Origin: Microbispora sp. NBC_01189
Lineage (GTDB): Bacteria; Actinomycetota; Actinomycetes; Streptosporangiales; Streptosporangiaceae
NCBI RefSeq assembly: GCF_036010665.1
Contig: NZ_CP108581.1
Location: 6,753,501 to 6,817,500 of the forward strand
Length of the DNA: 64,000 nucleotides
Reading direction: 5' to 3'
The notes under the pieces were generated by a model, which worked only from the letters and a program-made list of their open reading frames with translations, had not been told where the DNA came from and ran no database searches. The translations under genes and the position numbers were made by a program. Below, one piece after another: positions 24,368 to 33,449 of the stretch. Within the stretch, counting starts at the first letter, position 1. Every line of letters starts with the position of its first letter.

Positions 24368-25450
24368 ATGCTGCCCCCGCAGGTGAACCGGCTGACCGTG
24401 CAGGAGGCCGCGGACCGTTATGTGGAGCTGGTCCGGGCCAAGACCGTGACAGGGGCGCTGTCGCCCGCGACCGCCGAGGTGTACGCGCGGGACGTGGCCA
24501 CGTTCGTACGGCTGGCGGGCGACGGCCGGGTGCTGGACGACCTGACCGGTGAGGACGTCGACGCGGTGCTGCTGGCGTTCGCGCGCAAGCCGGACGAACG
24601 CCAGCGGCGCGGGCCGGCGCGGCGGGGTGGCCCGGGGCAGAGCGCGGCGTCGCAGGCGAGGTTCCGCCGGTCGGTGTCGGCGTTGTTCCGGCACGCCGCG
24701 TCGGCGGGGTGGGTGCATCTGGACCCGATGGCCGCCTCGTCGGTGCGGGCGCGGGAGCGGGGCGGGTTGCGGCCGGAACGCCGGGCGCTGACCCGGGAGC
24801 AGGCCGAGGGCCTGATCGCGGCGGCCCGTTCCCCCGCCCCGCCGCCTGAGCCGGGCGGCTCGGACGGGCGCCGCCGCCGGGCCGACCAGCGGACCGAGGT
24901 ACGGGACGCGCTGGTGGTGATGCTGCTGGCCGCGCTGGGGCCGCGGGTGTCGGAGCTGGTGCGGGCGAACGTGGAGGATTTCTACACCAACGACGGCATG
25001 CGTTACTGGCGGATCTTCGGCAAGGGCGGGCGCACCCGCGATGTGCCGCTCCCCCGTGACGTGGCCGCCGCGCTGGACGCGTACCTCGCGGTGCGCGTGG
25101 CCGGGGACGGCGAGAAGGCGCTGCTGCTGTCGTGGCGGGGCAGGCGGCTGGCCCGGGGCGACGTGCAGGCGGTGATCGACCGGGTGCGGCGGCGGGTGGA
25201 GCCTGGGCGGAGCCGGGAGGTGACGCCGCACGGGTTGCGGCACACGACGGCGACGCACCTGCTGGCCGACGGCACGGACATGGACGCGGTGCGGCGGGTG
25301 CTGGGGCACAGCGACCTGTCGACGCTCGGTCGTTACCGCGACGATCTGCCGGGTGAGCTGGAGGTGGCGATGGGGTCGCATCCGCTGCTGCGGCGCCGTG
25401 GCGGGCAGACCGCGCCCGGCGGGGAGGGGGACCGCCCTCAGGAGGGTTGA
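24368..25450 (+). CDS. Tyrosine recombinase/site-specific integrase
   Basis: A 360-residue recombinase. The N-terminal SAM-like core-binding domain covers about residues 10-125, including an Arg/Gly-rich insert. The catalytic domain shows Arg in LGPRVSELV, Lys in FGKGGRTRDVPL, HGLRHTTATHLL (His-x-x-Arg), GHSDLSTLGRY with the candidate nucleophile Tyr. No integrative element boundaries, excisionase or tRNA gene adjoin, so it may be a chromosomal XerC-like enzyme or a stranded integrase. The ATG is seven bases after TACGGT (leaderless). It is convergent with the pectinesterase gene. Confidence 0.88.
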   Translation: MLPPQVNRLTVQEAADRYVELVRAKTVTGALSPATAEVYARDVATFVRLAGDGRVLDDLTGEDVDAVLLAFARKPDERQRRGPARRGGPGQSAASQARFRRSVSALFRHAASAGWVHLDPMAASSVRARERGGLRPERRALTREQAEGLIAAARSPAPPPEPGGSDGRRRRADQRTEVRDALVVMLLAALGPRVSELVRANVEDFYTNDGMRYWRIFGKGGRTRDVPLPRDVAAALDAYLAVRVAGDGEKALLLSWRGRRLARGDVQAVIDRVRRRVEPGRSREVTPHGLRHTTATHLLADGTDMDAVRRVLGHSDLSTLGRYRDDLPGELEVAMGSHPLLRRRGGQTAPGGEGDRPQEG

Positions 25451-25529
25451 CCCCCGGGGCCGCCGTAGGTCCACCGGGCCGTGTGCCGGCCGGGCGGGAG
25501 CCGGCTCACCCGGTTCATCTCAGGAAGGA

Positions 25530-27002
25530 TCAGCTCACGGGGTTCCAGCCGTCGGAACCGGCCAGGTACTTCTGCGGGGTGTAGTTGGCGGCCTGCGCGT
25601 CGCTCAGCTGCGGGCGGTTGGCGTTGACCGTGGCCCCGGCGCCGGTGTTCCGGTATTCGAAGAAGCGGGCATTCTTCCATGAGTTTCCCGACATGTCAGT
25701 CCAGGGCTGCGAGGTCTTGATGGTCGAGCTGAGGGTGGACTCCCGGTAGACCACCTGGGCGTTGGGACCCCAGGGCCGTCCCAGCTGGGTGGTGTCGCCG
25801 GCCGCGCCGCTGATCCGGGACCTGTAGATGAGTAACCCGTACGGCTTGGCGGCGTCGGTCCTGGCCGCGGTGATGGGGGCGCCGCTGCTGCGCTTCTCGT
25901 AGATGTCGCAGTCGTGCAGCACTGCGGTGCCGTCGCCGAAGACGAAGTCGACGGTGCCCTCGATGTAGGAGCTTCTGACGTACGCGCGGGCGGAGGCGTT
26001 GACCAGGAAGGTGTCCTGGTCGCCCAGCAGCCGTACGTTCGACAGGGTCGACCGGTCGGCGTTGAGGTTCAGCGCGACGGCCTGCTGGTTGACGGTGGAG
26101 CCGTCCTCGACGTAGTCGTTGGAGACCGTCAGGTTGGTGAGGGCGGAGTCGTGACCGTTGACGAACGCGGTGGCGCTGTTGAAGGTGCCGTACGCGCCGG
26201 CCGCGTGGTTGTTGACGATCAGGACGTCCCTGGCCGAGGAGCCGAGGCCCTGCAGGGTGATGTACGGCTTGTTCGCCGGGATGGTGACGATCTCCCGGTA
26301 GGTGCCGGGTTTGATCGTGATCACTTTCCTGCTGGAGTTGCCGGTCGGCACCGCGTCGATCGCGGCCTGCACCGTCCGGTAGGTCCCGGTGCCGTCGGCG
26401 GCGACGGTGGGCTTCCCGGTCGTCGGCGTCGCCGTCGGTGTCGTGGAAGGTGTCGCAGAGGGCGTCACCGTGGGAGTTGACGAGGGCGTCACGGTTGGGG
26501 TGACAGTGGGCGTCACCGAGGGGGTGGGTGACGAGGTGGTGGTGGACCCGGTGCAGGTCACGCCGTTCAGCGTGAAAGCCGCCGGCTGGGGGTTGGAACC
26601 CGACCACGAGCCGTTGAACCCGAGTGAGACGGACGCGCCGGTGGCGATGGCGGCGTTGTAGTCCACGTTCGTGGCCGTGACGTTCTGCCCGCTCTGGCTC
26701 CAGGTGGCCGACCAGCCACTGGTCACCTTCTGACCGGAATTGGGGAAGGTGAAGGCGAGCGTCCAGCCGTTGACGGCGCTGCCGAGGTTCTGCACGCTGA
26801 CGGCGGCGCTGAAGCCGCCCGGCCAGTCGCTGGTGGTGTAGGTGACGGCGCAGCCGGTCGCGGCGGCCGCCGTTCCCGGGACCCCGGCGGCGAGGCCGCC
26901 CACGACCAGCGCGGCCGCCAGAGCCGCCGTACCGCCGCGGCGGCCGCTGTGGGAGCCGCCGCTCGGGCCGGGACTCGCCGTCCCGGGCGTGGTGTCGGGC
27001 AT
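25530..27002 (-). CDS. Secreted pectinesterase with N-terminal CBM2
   Basis: A 490-residue exported enzyme from ATG 27002 (GAAGGAG six bases upstream). After the signal peptide, a family-2 carbohydrate-binding module spans about residues 48-150 (NGWTLAFTFPNSGQKVTSGW, LNGVTC) with the usual terminal Cys pair. A Thr/Pro/Ser linker (about 150-200) leads to a right-handed beta-helix pectin methylesterase: GTYREIV, QAVALNLNADR, the catalytic Asp in LGDQDTFL and GTVDFVFGDG, and LGRPWGPN. It de-esterifies pectin outside the cell, with the CBM2 holding it to cellulose or xylan. Joint use with the arabinofuranosidase-like protein at 36 kb is an inference. Confidence 0.93.
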   Translation of the reverse strand: MPDTTPGTASPGPSGGSHSGRRGGTAALAAALVVGGLAAGVPGTAAAATGCAVTYTTSDWPGGFSAAVSVQNLGSAVNGWTLAFTFPNSGQKVTSGWSATWSQSGQNVTATNVDYNAAIATGASVSLGFNGSWSGSNPQPAAFTLNGVTCTGSTTTSSPTPSVTPTVTPTVTPSSTPTVTPSATPSTTPTATPTTGKPTVAADGTGTYRTVQAAIDAVPTGNSSRKVITIKPGTYREIVTIPANKPYITLQGLGSSARDVLIVNNHAAGAYGTFNSATAFVNGHDSALTNLTVSNDYVEDGSTVNQQAVALNLNADRSTLSNVRLLGDQDTFLVNASARAYVRSSYIEGTVDFVFGDGTAVLHDCDIYEKRSSGAPITAARTDAAKPYGLLIYRSRISGAAGDTTQLGRPWGPNAQVVYRESTLSSTIKTSQPWTDMSGNSWKNARFFEYRNTGAGATVNANRPQLSDAQAANYTPQKYLAGSDGWNPVS

Positions 27003-27075
27003 CTGCACTCCTTCGGGACGCGCCATCGTGGACGGAAAGCCGCTGCTCGCAGCGTGTGCGAGCGAGAGCCTCCGC

Positions 27076-27105
27076 ACGGTAAGATCACCCGGCGGAATAA
27101 GTCAA
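27076..27105 (-). promoter_or_regulatory. Promoter of the pectinesterase gene
   Basis: Read on the minus strand, TTGACT (27105-27100) and TACCGT (27081-27076) are separated by 18 bases, fitting a housekeeping sigma promoter about 75 bases before the ATG. The rest of the 380-base divergent gap (27003-27382) holds no gene. Confidence 0.5.
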
Positions 27106-27382
27106 CCGTCCAAACTAATGCTGCGGCGTCGCCGCTGCTCGGACGCGGTCCGGTCCGGAAAGTTTCACCCGGCCGTCTCCTCCCCTGTCCCGGCTCGGCG
27201 TCCCGGTGACACCGCGCCCGGACCGGCGGTCCCCCGGGTGCCGCCCATGCCGTCCGTGCCGTCCTTTCGGTCGGATTTTTCCAACCCGACATCCCGCGGA
27301 CGGTCACTTGACTACGATCTTCACACAGGCTTTCACGCTTCCGAAACGCACCGGAAACACAGCACCGTGAAGATGAGGACTC

Positions 27383-28132
27383 GTGATCAGGGCCATTCTG
27401 TTCGACCTCGACGAGACCCTCTTCGACCATCGCCGGGCCGTCGCCCACGCCGCGACCCGCTGGATGGAGACGGTCTGCCCCGGCCATGAGCTGCTGCCCG
27501 AGGCACCGGCGCTGTGGCTCGACCTGGAGGACAAGCATCTACCGGCCTGGCACGCCGGCGAGTGCTCGTTCGCCGAGCAGCGGCGCAGACGGCTTCGGGA
27601 GTTCTGCGACCGGCTGGGCATGCCCGCGCCGGCCGACCCGGACGCGGCCTTCGCCGGGTTCCTGACCCACTACGAGGACGCCTGGGCCGCCTTCCCCGAC
27701 GTGGCCGCGACACTCGCGGCGCTCGGCGACGGGCTGACGTTGGGCGTGCTCAGCAACGGTGATCCCGTGCAGCAGGAGGCCAAGCTGCGCCGCCTCGGGC
27801 TGATGGACCGCATGGAGGTCGTCCTGACCCCCGAGACGCTCGGCGCGTTCAAGCCGGCCCCGGAGTGCTATCTGCGGGCGGCGGCGAAGCTGGGGTTGCG
27901 GCCCGAGGAAGTGCTGATGGTCGGTGACAACCTGCTGCTGGACGCCGTCGCGCCCGCTCGGGTGGGTATGCACGGCGTCTGGCTCGACCGCTACCGCGCC
28001 GAGCCCTCCCCCGCGTTCGCCTCGTCCGGCGAACCCGCCGACTCCGTGGTGCGGGTCACCACGCTGCGCGATCTGCCCGGCGTGCTGGACGGCCTGGACC
28101 CGTGCCCGGCCGACGCCGTCCGCGCCGCCTGA
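27383..28132 (+). CDS. HAD-superfamily hydrolase
   Basis: A 249-residue haloacid-dehalogenase-like hydrolase from a GTG with GAGGA before it. All four motifs are visible: FDLDETLFD (nucleophile Asp), LSNGDP, the Lys in GAFKPAPECYL, and MVGDNLLLDA. A helical cap lies between motifs I and II. It is a cytosolic phosphatase of the subfamily I type; the substrate cannot be told. It is divergent from the pectinesterase gene. Confidence 0.9.
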   Translation: MIRAILFDLDETLFDHRRAVAHAATRWMETVCPGHELLPEAPALWLDLEDKHLPAWHAGECSFAEQRRRRLREFCDRLGMPAPADPDAAFAGFLTHYEDAWAAFPDVAATLAALGDGLTLGVLSNGDPVQQEAKLRRLGLMDRMEVVLTPETLGAFKPAPECYLRAAAKLGLRPEEVLMVGDNLLLDAVAPARVGMHGVWLDRYRAEPSPAFASSGEPADSVVRVTTLRDLPGVLDGLDPCPADAVRAA

Positions 28133-28154
28133 GACAGACGCGCCCGCTCCACAA

Positions 28155-28367
28155 CTGGCAGATCAATCTCTGTGCGACAAGGTCCGCGAGGTCTGCCCCG
28201 AGCCCGGCGGCCACGCGCGGCGCCAGCACTGGAGCATTCCCGACCCCGCCGCCACCGGCGACGGGACCGGCCAGGCCGCTTATCCGGCGTTCGAACGGGC
28301 CGCCGCCGAGATCGACACCCGCATCCGCTACCTGCTGCCCGTCCTCACCCACCCTCCACGAACCTGA
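28155..28367 (+). pseudogene. C-terminal remnant of an arsenate-reductase-like low-MW phosphatase
   Basis: The frame encodes CDKVREVCPEPGG, HWSIPDPAATGDG, AYPAFERAAAEIDTRIRYLL and a stop. This matches the last third of ArsC-type low-molecular-weight phosphatases, whose sequence usually reads LCD-VREVCPEFPG followed by HWSIPDPA. The N-terminal CX5R active site is absent, and no start codon is available. A tiny frame follows at 28383-28452 with GAGGAGG before it (MTSPDRFAGGGGDLGLTEQR), perhaps the head of another lost gene. Confidence 0.65.
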
Positions 28368-28475
28368 CCGAGGAGGCCCGGCCATGACATCACCCGACCG
28401 GTTCGCCGGAGGCGGCGGCGACCTCGGTCTCACCGAGCAGCGGGCGCACTGACGGGCTCGGCAGCACCTGGGTCC

Positions 28476-29903
28476 CTACAGGATCGCGCCGGGGGTGTAG
28501 GCGGCGGCGCCGGGATGCCGCGCGGTGATCTCTTCGGCCCGCGCGACGACCGCCGCGACCTGACCGGCGGCGGCCCCGGCGAAGGACGACCGGTCGGCGA
28601 GCAGCGCGTCGAGTTCGGCGCGGCCGAGGGGGAAACGCTCGTCGGCGGCGAGACGGTCGAGCAGTTCGTTGCCGGCGCCGCGCGAGCGCATGGCGAGCGC
28701 CGCGGCGACGGCGTGCTCCTTGATGACCTCGTGGGCGGTCTCGCGGCCCACCCCGGCCCGCACGGCGGCCATGAGCATCTTGGTCGTGCCGAGGAACGGC
28801 AGGTAGCGGCCCAGCTCGGCCTCGATGACGGCGGGGAACGCGCCGAACTCGTCCAGCACGGTCAGCATGGTCTCGGCCAGGCCGTCGAAGGCGAAGAACG
28901 CGTCGGGCAGCGCGACCCGGCGCACCACCGAGCAGGACACGTCACCTTCGTTCCACTGGTCTCCGGCGAGTTCCCCGGCCATCGAGGCGTACCCGCGCAG
29001 GACCACGGTGAGGCCGTTGACGCGTTCGCAGGAACGGGTGTTCATCTTGTGCGGCATCGCCGAAGAGCCGACCTGGCCCTCCTTGAAGCCCTCGGTGACC
29101 AGTTCGTGCCCGGCCATCAGCCGGATCGTCTTGGCCAGGGAGGAGGGGGCGGCGGCCAGCTGCACCAGGGTGGTCAGCACGTCGTAGTCGAGCGAGCGGG
29201 GATAGACCTGCCCGACGCTGGTGAAGCGGCGGGCGAAGCCGAGGTGCGCGGCGACGCGGTCCTCCAGCGCGGCCAGCCGGTCGTCGCCGCCGAGCAGGTC
29301 GAGCATGTCCTGCGCGGTGCCGACGGGGCCCTTGACGCCGCGCAGGGGGTAGCGCTCCAGCAGGTTCTCCAGCCGTTCGTAGGCGACGACCAGTTCGTCG
29401 GCGGCGGTGGCGAAGCGCTTGCCGAGAGTGGTCGCCTGTGCGGCGACGTTGTGCGAGCGGCCGGCCATGACGGTGGCGGCGTGCTCGGCGGCCAGGCGGG
29501 CCAGGCGGGCCAGCAGGGCCACGACCCGGTCGCGCACCAGCAGCAGGCTGTCGCGGATCTGCAGCTGCTCGACGTTCTCGGTCAGGTCGCGGGAGGTCAT
29601 GCCCTTGTGGACGTGCTCGTGCCCGGCGAGGGCGTTGAACTCCTCGATGCGGGCCTTCACGTCATGCCGGGTGATCTTCTCCCGGCCGGCGATGGAGGCG
29701 AGGTCGACCTGCTCGGCGATCTTCTCGTAGTCGGCGATCGCCTGTTCGGGTACGTCGATCCCGAGGTCGGCCTGTGCCTTGAGGACGGCCAGCCAGAGCC
29801 GGCGCTCCAGCACCACCTTGTGCTCGGGTGACCACAGGCGGGCCAGTTCCGGCGAGGCGTAACGGGAGGCGAGGACATTCGGGATACGCGGCTTGGCACT
29901 CAC
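28476..29903 (-). CDS. purB: Adenylosuccinate lyase
   Basis: A 475-residue enzyme of the fumarase/aspartase superfamily that splits SAICAR and adenylosuccinate to fumarate in purine synthesis. The signature loop GSSAMPHKMN is present, with MTSRDLTENVEQLQ and AGRSHNVAAQ as the other active-site regions. GTG 29903 lies eight bases after TAGACT on the minus strand, so it is probably leaderless; a further 32 upstream codons read in frame but are Arg/Pro-rich and unlikely. Confidence 0.95.
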   Translation of the reverse strand: MSAKPRIPNVLASRYASPELARLWSPEHKVVLERRLWLAVLKAQADLGIDVPEQAIADYEKIAEQVDLASIAGREKITRHDVKARIEEFNALAGHEHVHKGMTSRDLTENVEQLQIRDSLLLVRDRVVALLARLARLAAEHAATVMAGRSHNVAAQATTLGKRFATAADELVVAYERLENLLERYPLRGVKGPVGTAQDMLDLLGGDDRLAALEDRVAAHLGFARRFTSVGQVYPRSLDYDVLTTLVQLAAAPSSLAKTIRLMAGHELVTEGFKEGQVGSSAMPHKMNTRSCERVNGLTVVLRGYASMAGELAGDQWNEGDVSCSVVRRVALPDAFFAFDGLAETMLTVLDEFGAFPAVIEAELGRYLPFLGTTKMLMAAVRAGVGRETAHEVIKEHAVAAALAMRSRGAGNELLDRLAADERFPLGRAELDALLADRSSFAGAAAGQVAAVVARAEEITARHPGAAAYTPGAIL

Positions 29904-29942
29904 GTTGGCCCAGTCTATTGAGGTCCGCCGCCCGCCGGACGC

Positions 29943-29990
29943 GGGAGGACCCCGGGACGGTCGTCGCGGGGACCGTCCCGGGGTCCTCCC
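29943..29990 (-). terminator. Perfect 20-bp hairpin between the RND gene and purB
   Basis: GGGAGGACCCCGGGACGGTC (29943-29962) pairs exactly with 29971-29990 around an 8-base loop. It follows the RND pump stop by 50 bases and precedes the purB promoter, so it probably isolates the two genes. No T-run is seen. Confidence 0.7.
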
Positions 29991-30040
29991 TTCCCCCATG
30001 CTGCCCTCAGGGCTGCCCTGATGGCGCCTTCACAGGGATC

Positions 30041-33000
30041 TCATCGGGCGGGTTCGAGGGCCTCCTCGTCGTACACCGTGACCTCGCCGTCGTCGCCCCC
30101 GGGCCGGGCGGGAGCGCGGCGCATGCGCTCCTTCAGCCGTTCGACGATGACGTAGAGGGTGGGCACCAGGACCAGCGTGAGCAGCGTCGAGGACAGCAGG
30201 CCGCCGATCACGACGATGGCCAGCGGCTGGGAGATGAACCCGCCCGACCCGGTCACGCCCAGCGCCATCGGGGTGAGCGCGCAGATCGTCGCGATCGCGG
30301 TCATCAGGATGGGGCGCAGGCGGCGCCGGCCGCCCTCGATGACCGCCTCGGTCACGCTGAGGCCCTGCTCGCGATACTGGTTGATCAGGTCGATCAGCAC
30401 GATGGCGTTGGTGACGACGATGCCGATCAGCATCAGCATGCCGATCAGGGCGGGCACGCCGAGCGCGGTGTCGGTGACCAGCAGCAGCCCGATGGCGCCG
30501 GTCGCCGCGAACGGGATCGACACCAGCAGGATCAGCGGCTGCACCAGGCTGCGGAACGTCGCCACCATGATCATGAAGACGATCGCGATGGCGATCAGCA
30601 TCGCCATGCCGAGGTCGCCGAAGGCCTTCTGCTGGTCGGAGCTCGCGCCGCCGATCTTGTACGTCACTCCGGCCGGCAGCGTCAGGGTCTTCAGCTTGTC
30701 GGTGACCTTGGCGGTGATCGCGCCCAGGTTGGAGGCGTCGGCCGCGCCCGACACGGTCGCGGTGCGGTCGCCGTCCTGGCGGGTGATCTGGGTCGGCCCG
30801 TCGGCCCTGACGACGTCGGCGACGTCGGACAGCTTCACCAGGCCGGTCGCGGTGGGAACGGTGAGCTTCCTTATCGCCGCGAGGTCGCGGGGGGCGTCAC
30901 CGGCTCCGCGAAGGATCACGTCGCTGGAGCGGCCGTCCACGTCGATCGAGCCGACCGGCGCGCCGCGGAACGCCTGCGCGACCAGTTGCCCGATGCCGGC
31001 CTCGGTCAGGCCGCGGGCCGCGGCCTTCTCGCGGTCCACGTGCACCTCGACCCGGGGGATGCTGTCTTCGAGGTTGGAGGAGACGTCCCGCAGTCCGTCC
31101 ACGCCGGCCATGGCGTCGCGGACCGAGGCGGCGGCCGTCTTCAGCGCGTCCTGGTCCGGCCCCTGCACGATGACCTGCACCTGGTCGGAGTTGAACCCGC
31201 CCCCGCCGCCGTTGCCTCCGACGGTGACGTCGCCGATGCCGGTCAGGCCCTTCAGCCGCTCGCGCAGCCGCTCCTCCAGGACGGGCGCCTCCACGCCCTC
31301 CTGCAGGGTGACGGAGTAGGAGGCGCGGTCGGAGGCGCCGCCCAGCCCGCCGAGGAAGCGGTTGCCGCCGCCGACCGTCACCTGGTAGGACTTCACGTTC
31401 TTCGGGTCGGCGGCCAGCACCTCCTCGATCTTCTTGGCGGCCGCGTCGGTGGTCGCGAGGTCGGTCCCGGCCGGCATCCGCTGGCTGATCTGGGTGGTGT
31501 CGTTGCCGGAGGAGTCGAGGAAGTTGGTCTTCAGCTTGGGCGCCAGCGCCATCGTCGCGGCGAACACCACGACGCCGATGAGCACCGTCACCAGGCGCCG
31601 CCGGGTCGCGAAGCGCAGCACCGGCAGGTAGATCCGCTGCAGCGGGCTGCGCAGCTCCCTGCGCTCGGCGTCCTCGCGTACGGCCTGCGCCTCCTGCGGG
31701 GTGAGCCGCGGCGCCTTGAGGAACCAGTACGCCAGGACCGGGATGACGGTCAGCGCGACCAGCAGCGACGCCAGCAGCGCCACGGTGACCGTGACGGCGA
31801 AGGAGCTGAACAGCTCACCGACCAGCCCGCCGACGAAGCCGATCGGCAGGAACACCGCGACCGTGGTCAGCGTGGAGGCGGTGACCGCGCCGGACACCTC
31901 GCGTACGGCCGTCAGGACCGCACCCCGTTTCTCCTCACCGTAGGCGAGATGGCGCTTGATGTTCTCCAGCACCACGATGGAGTCGTCGACGACCCGGCCG
32001 ACCGCGATCGTCAGCGCGCCCAGCGTGAGCAGGTTCAGCGAGTAGTCGCCCGCCCACAGCGCGATCAGCGCGATCACGACCGACAGCGGGATGGACACCG
32101 CCGTGACCAGCGTCGAACGCACAGACAGCAGGAACACCAGGATGATGAGCACGGCGAACGCCAGGCCCAGCAGGCCCTCGGTGGTGAGGTCCTCGATGGA
32201 CCTCTCGACGTACGGCGCCTGGTCGAACATGACGTTCAGCTCGGCGCTGTCGCCGAGGGCGCGGGTCAGCCCGGGGAGGGCGTCGTTGACGTCGTGGGAG
32301 ATCCGCACCGCGTTGCCGTCGGGAACCATGGTGACCGAGACGCCGAGGCTGGGGGCGCCGTTGGTGCGGGTGATGGTGGTCGCGGCGGCATTCTCGATCT
32401 TGACGTCGGCCACGTCGCCCAGCTTGACCGGCTTGACCGGCTTGGGCGCGCTGACCGGCGCCGCCGCGCCGGCTCCCACGGCCGAGGCGCCCGCTGCCTG
32501 GGTGCTTCGGCCGGCCGGCGCCTGGCCGGGGAGTCCCTGTCCCCCGGCCGCGCCGGCCCCCGCCCGGCCCCCGCCCGGCTGGCCCGCCGGGGCGCTCGCG
32601 GGGGTGAGGTACAGGTTCTCCAGGTCCTTGACCGTACGGACGGGATCGCCGATCTGCACGGTCAGCGACTTGCCGCCCTCGGTCAGCGTGCCGGCCGGGA
32701 TGGACACCCCGTTGGCCCGCAGAAGGTCGGGAATCGCGGTGGCCGAGAGCCCCAGCAGAGCCATTCTGCCCAGATCGGGGGTGATGACGACCTGCTGCGC
32801 GCGGGCGCCGCTGACGGTGACGTCGCGCACGCCGTCGATCGACTGCAGCTCCGGCACCATGATGCGCTCGATCTTGTCTGCCATCGCGTGCTCGTCGCCG
32901 CCGTCGCCCACGGCGATCGCCATGACCGGGATGTCGTCGGTGCTGCCCGCCACCACCTGGGGGTCGACGCCGGCCGGAAGCTGCGCCTTGATCCGGCTCA

Positions 33001-33337
33001 CGGCCTGCTGCATCTTGCCGGTCATCTGGTCGACGTCGGTGCCGTACTCGTAGGCGACCTGCACCTGCGACATCCCCTCACGGGAGGTGGAGGTGATGTC
33101 GGTGACGCCGGCGATGCCCTGGAAGGCGCTCTCGATCGGCTTGGTGACCTGCTCCTCCACGATGTCGGGAGCGGCGCCGGGATAGCTCGCCACCGTGAAG
33201 GCCGCCGGGAACTCCAGGGACGGGAAGAGCTGTTGCTTCAGCGAGGGGATCGCGAAGAGGCCGAATCCCGCGAGCACCAGCGCGACCATGATCACAAGTG
33301 CGCGGTTGGCAAGGCTCAGCCTGGCCAGGGAGGTCAT
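30041..33337 (-). CDS. RND-family efflux transporter (HAE/AcrB-like)
   Basis: A 1098-residue permease. The start at 33337 has AGGAG six bases upstream. It has the RND layout: helix 1 (ALVIMVALVLAGFGLFAIP), a first large extracytoplasmic loop, helices 2-6, helix 7 and the second loop, then helices 8-12. Conserved segments include PDIVEEQVTKPIE, LTLGALTIAVGRVVDDSIVV (the proton-relay region), and LMLIGIVVTNAIVLIDL. The first loop contains a Pro/Gly/Ala-rich insert near residues 270-310. No membrane-fusion protein adjoins, as is usual in Gram-positives. It is divergent from a MarR gene, its probable regulator. Confidence 0.92.
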   Translation of the reverse strand: MTSLARLSLANRALVIMVALVLAGFGLFAIPSLKQQLFPSLEFPAAFTVASYPGAAPDIVEEQVTKPIESAFQGIAGVTDITSTSREGMSQVQVAYEYGTDVDQMTGKMQQAVSRIKAQLPAGVDPQVVAGSTDDIPVMAIAVGDGGDEHAMADKIERIMVPELQSIDGVRDVTVSGARAQQVVITPDLGRMALLGLSATAIPDLLRANGVSIPAGTLTEGGKSLTVQIGDPVRTVKDLENLYLTPASAPAGQPGGGRAGAGAAGGQGLPGQAPAGRSTQAAGASAVGAGAAAPVSAPKPVKPVKLGDVADVKIENAAATTITRTNGAPSLGVSVTMVPDGNAVRISHDVNDALPGLTRALGDSAELNVMFDQAPYVERSIEDLTTEGLLGLAFAVLIILVFLLSVRSTLVTAVSIPLSVVIALIALWAGDYSLNLLTLGALTIAVGRVVDDSIVVLENIKRHLAYGEEKRGAVLTAVREVSGAVTASTLTTVAVFLPIGFVGGLVGELFSSFAVTVTVALLASLLVALTVIPVLAYWFLKAPRLTPQEAQAVREDAERRELRSPLQRIYLPVLRFATRRRLVTVLIGVVVFAATMALAPKLKTNFLDSSGNDTTQISQRMPAGTDLATTDAAAKKIEEVLAADPKNVKSYQVTVGGGNRFLGGLGGASDRASYSVTLQEGVEAPVLEERLRERLKGLTGIGDVTVGGNGGGGGFNSDQVQVIVQGPDQDALKTAAASVRDAMAGVDGLRDVSSNLEDSIPRVEVHVDREKAAARGLTEAGIGQLVAQAFRGAPVGSIDVDGRSSDVILRGAGDAPRDLAAIRKLTVPTATGLVKLSDVADVVRADGPTQITRQDGDRTATVSGAADASNLGAITAKVTDKLKTLTLPAGVTYKIGGASSDQQKAFGDLGMAMLIAIAIVFMIMVATFRSLVQPLILLVSIPFAATGAIGLLLVTDTALGVPALIGMLMLIGIVVTNAIVLIDLINQYREQGLSVTEAVIEGGRRRLRPILMTAIATICALTPMALGVTGSGGFISQPLAIVVIGGLLSSTLLTLVLVPTLYVIVERLKERMRRAPARPGGDDGEVTVYDEEALEPAR

Positions 33338-33373
33338 CCGAACTCCTGACAACGGAGGAAGTGTTTGGCGCAA

Positions 33374-33444
33374 CCCTAACACTTCGCATGGCCCTAACAT
33401 TTAGCCGGTGTATTAAACGCTGGTAACCTCTCGTGACGAGAGGT
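33374..33444. promoter_or_regulatory. Divergent control region of the RND pump and marR
   Basis: Direct repeats CCCTAACACTT (33374-33384) and CCCTAACATTT (33392-33402) sit 18 bases apart, and the dyad ACCTCTCG-TGA-CGAGAGGT (33426-33444) covers the marR ribosome site. A looser dyad, TTAGCCGG with CTGGTAA, spans the middle. MarR repressors usually bind such sites between themselves and the target. Confidence 0.5.
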
Positions 33445-33449
33445 GGAAC

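Noticed and set aside
24368-25450. Reading the recombinase as proof of an integrated element
   Set aside because: No att repeats, tRNA target, excisionase or phage genes adjoin it, so no element boundaries can be drawn.
29828-33349. A 1173-codon open frame on the plus strand
   Set aside because: It is the antisense of the RND pump and purB genes; its product is His/Gln/Arg/Gly-rich without any domain, as expected of a high-GC shadow.
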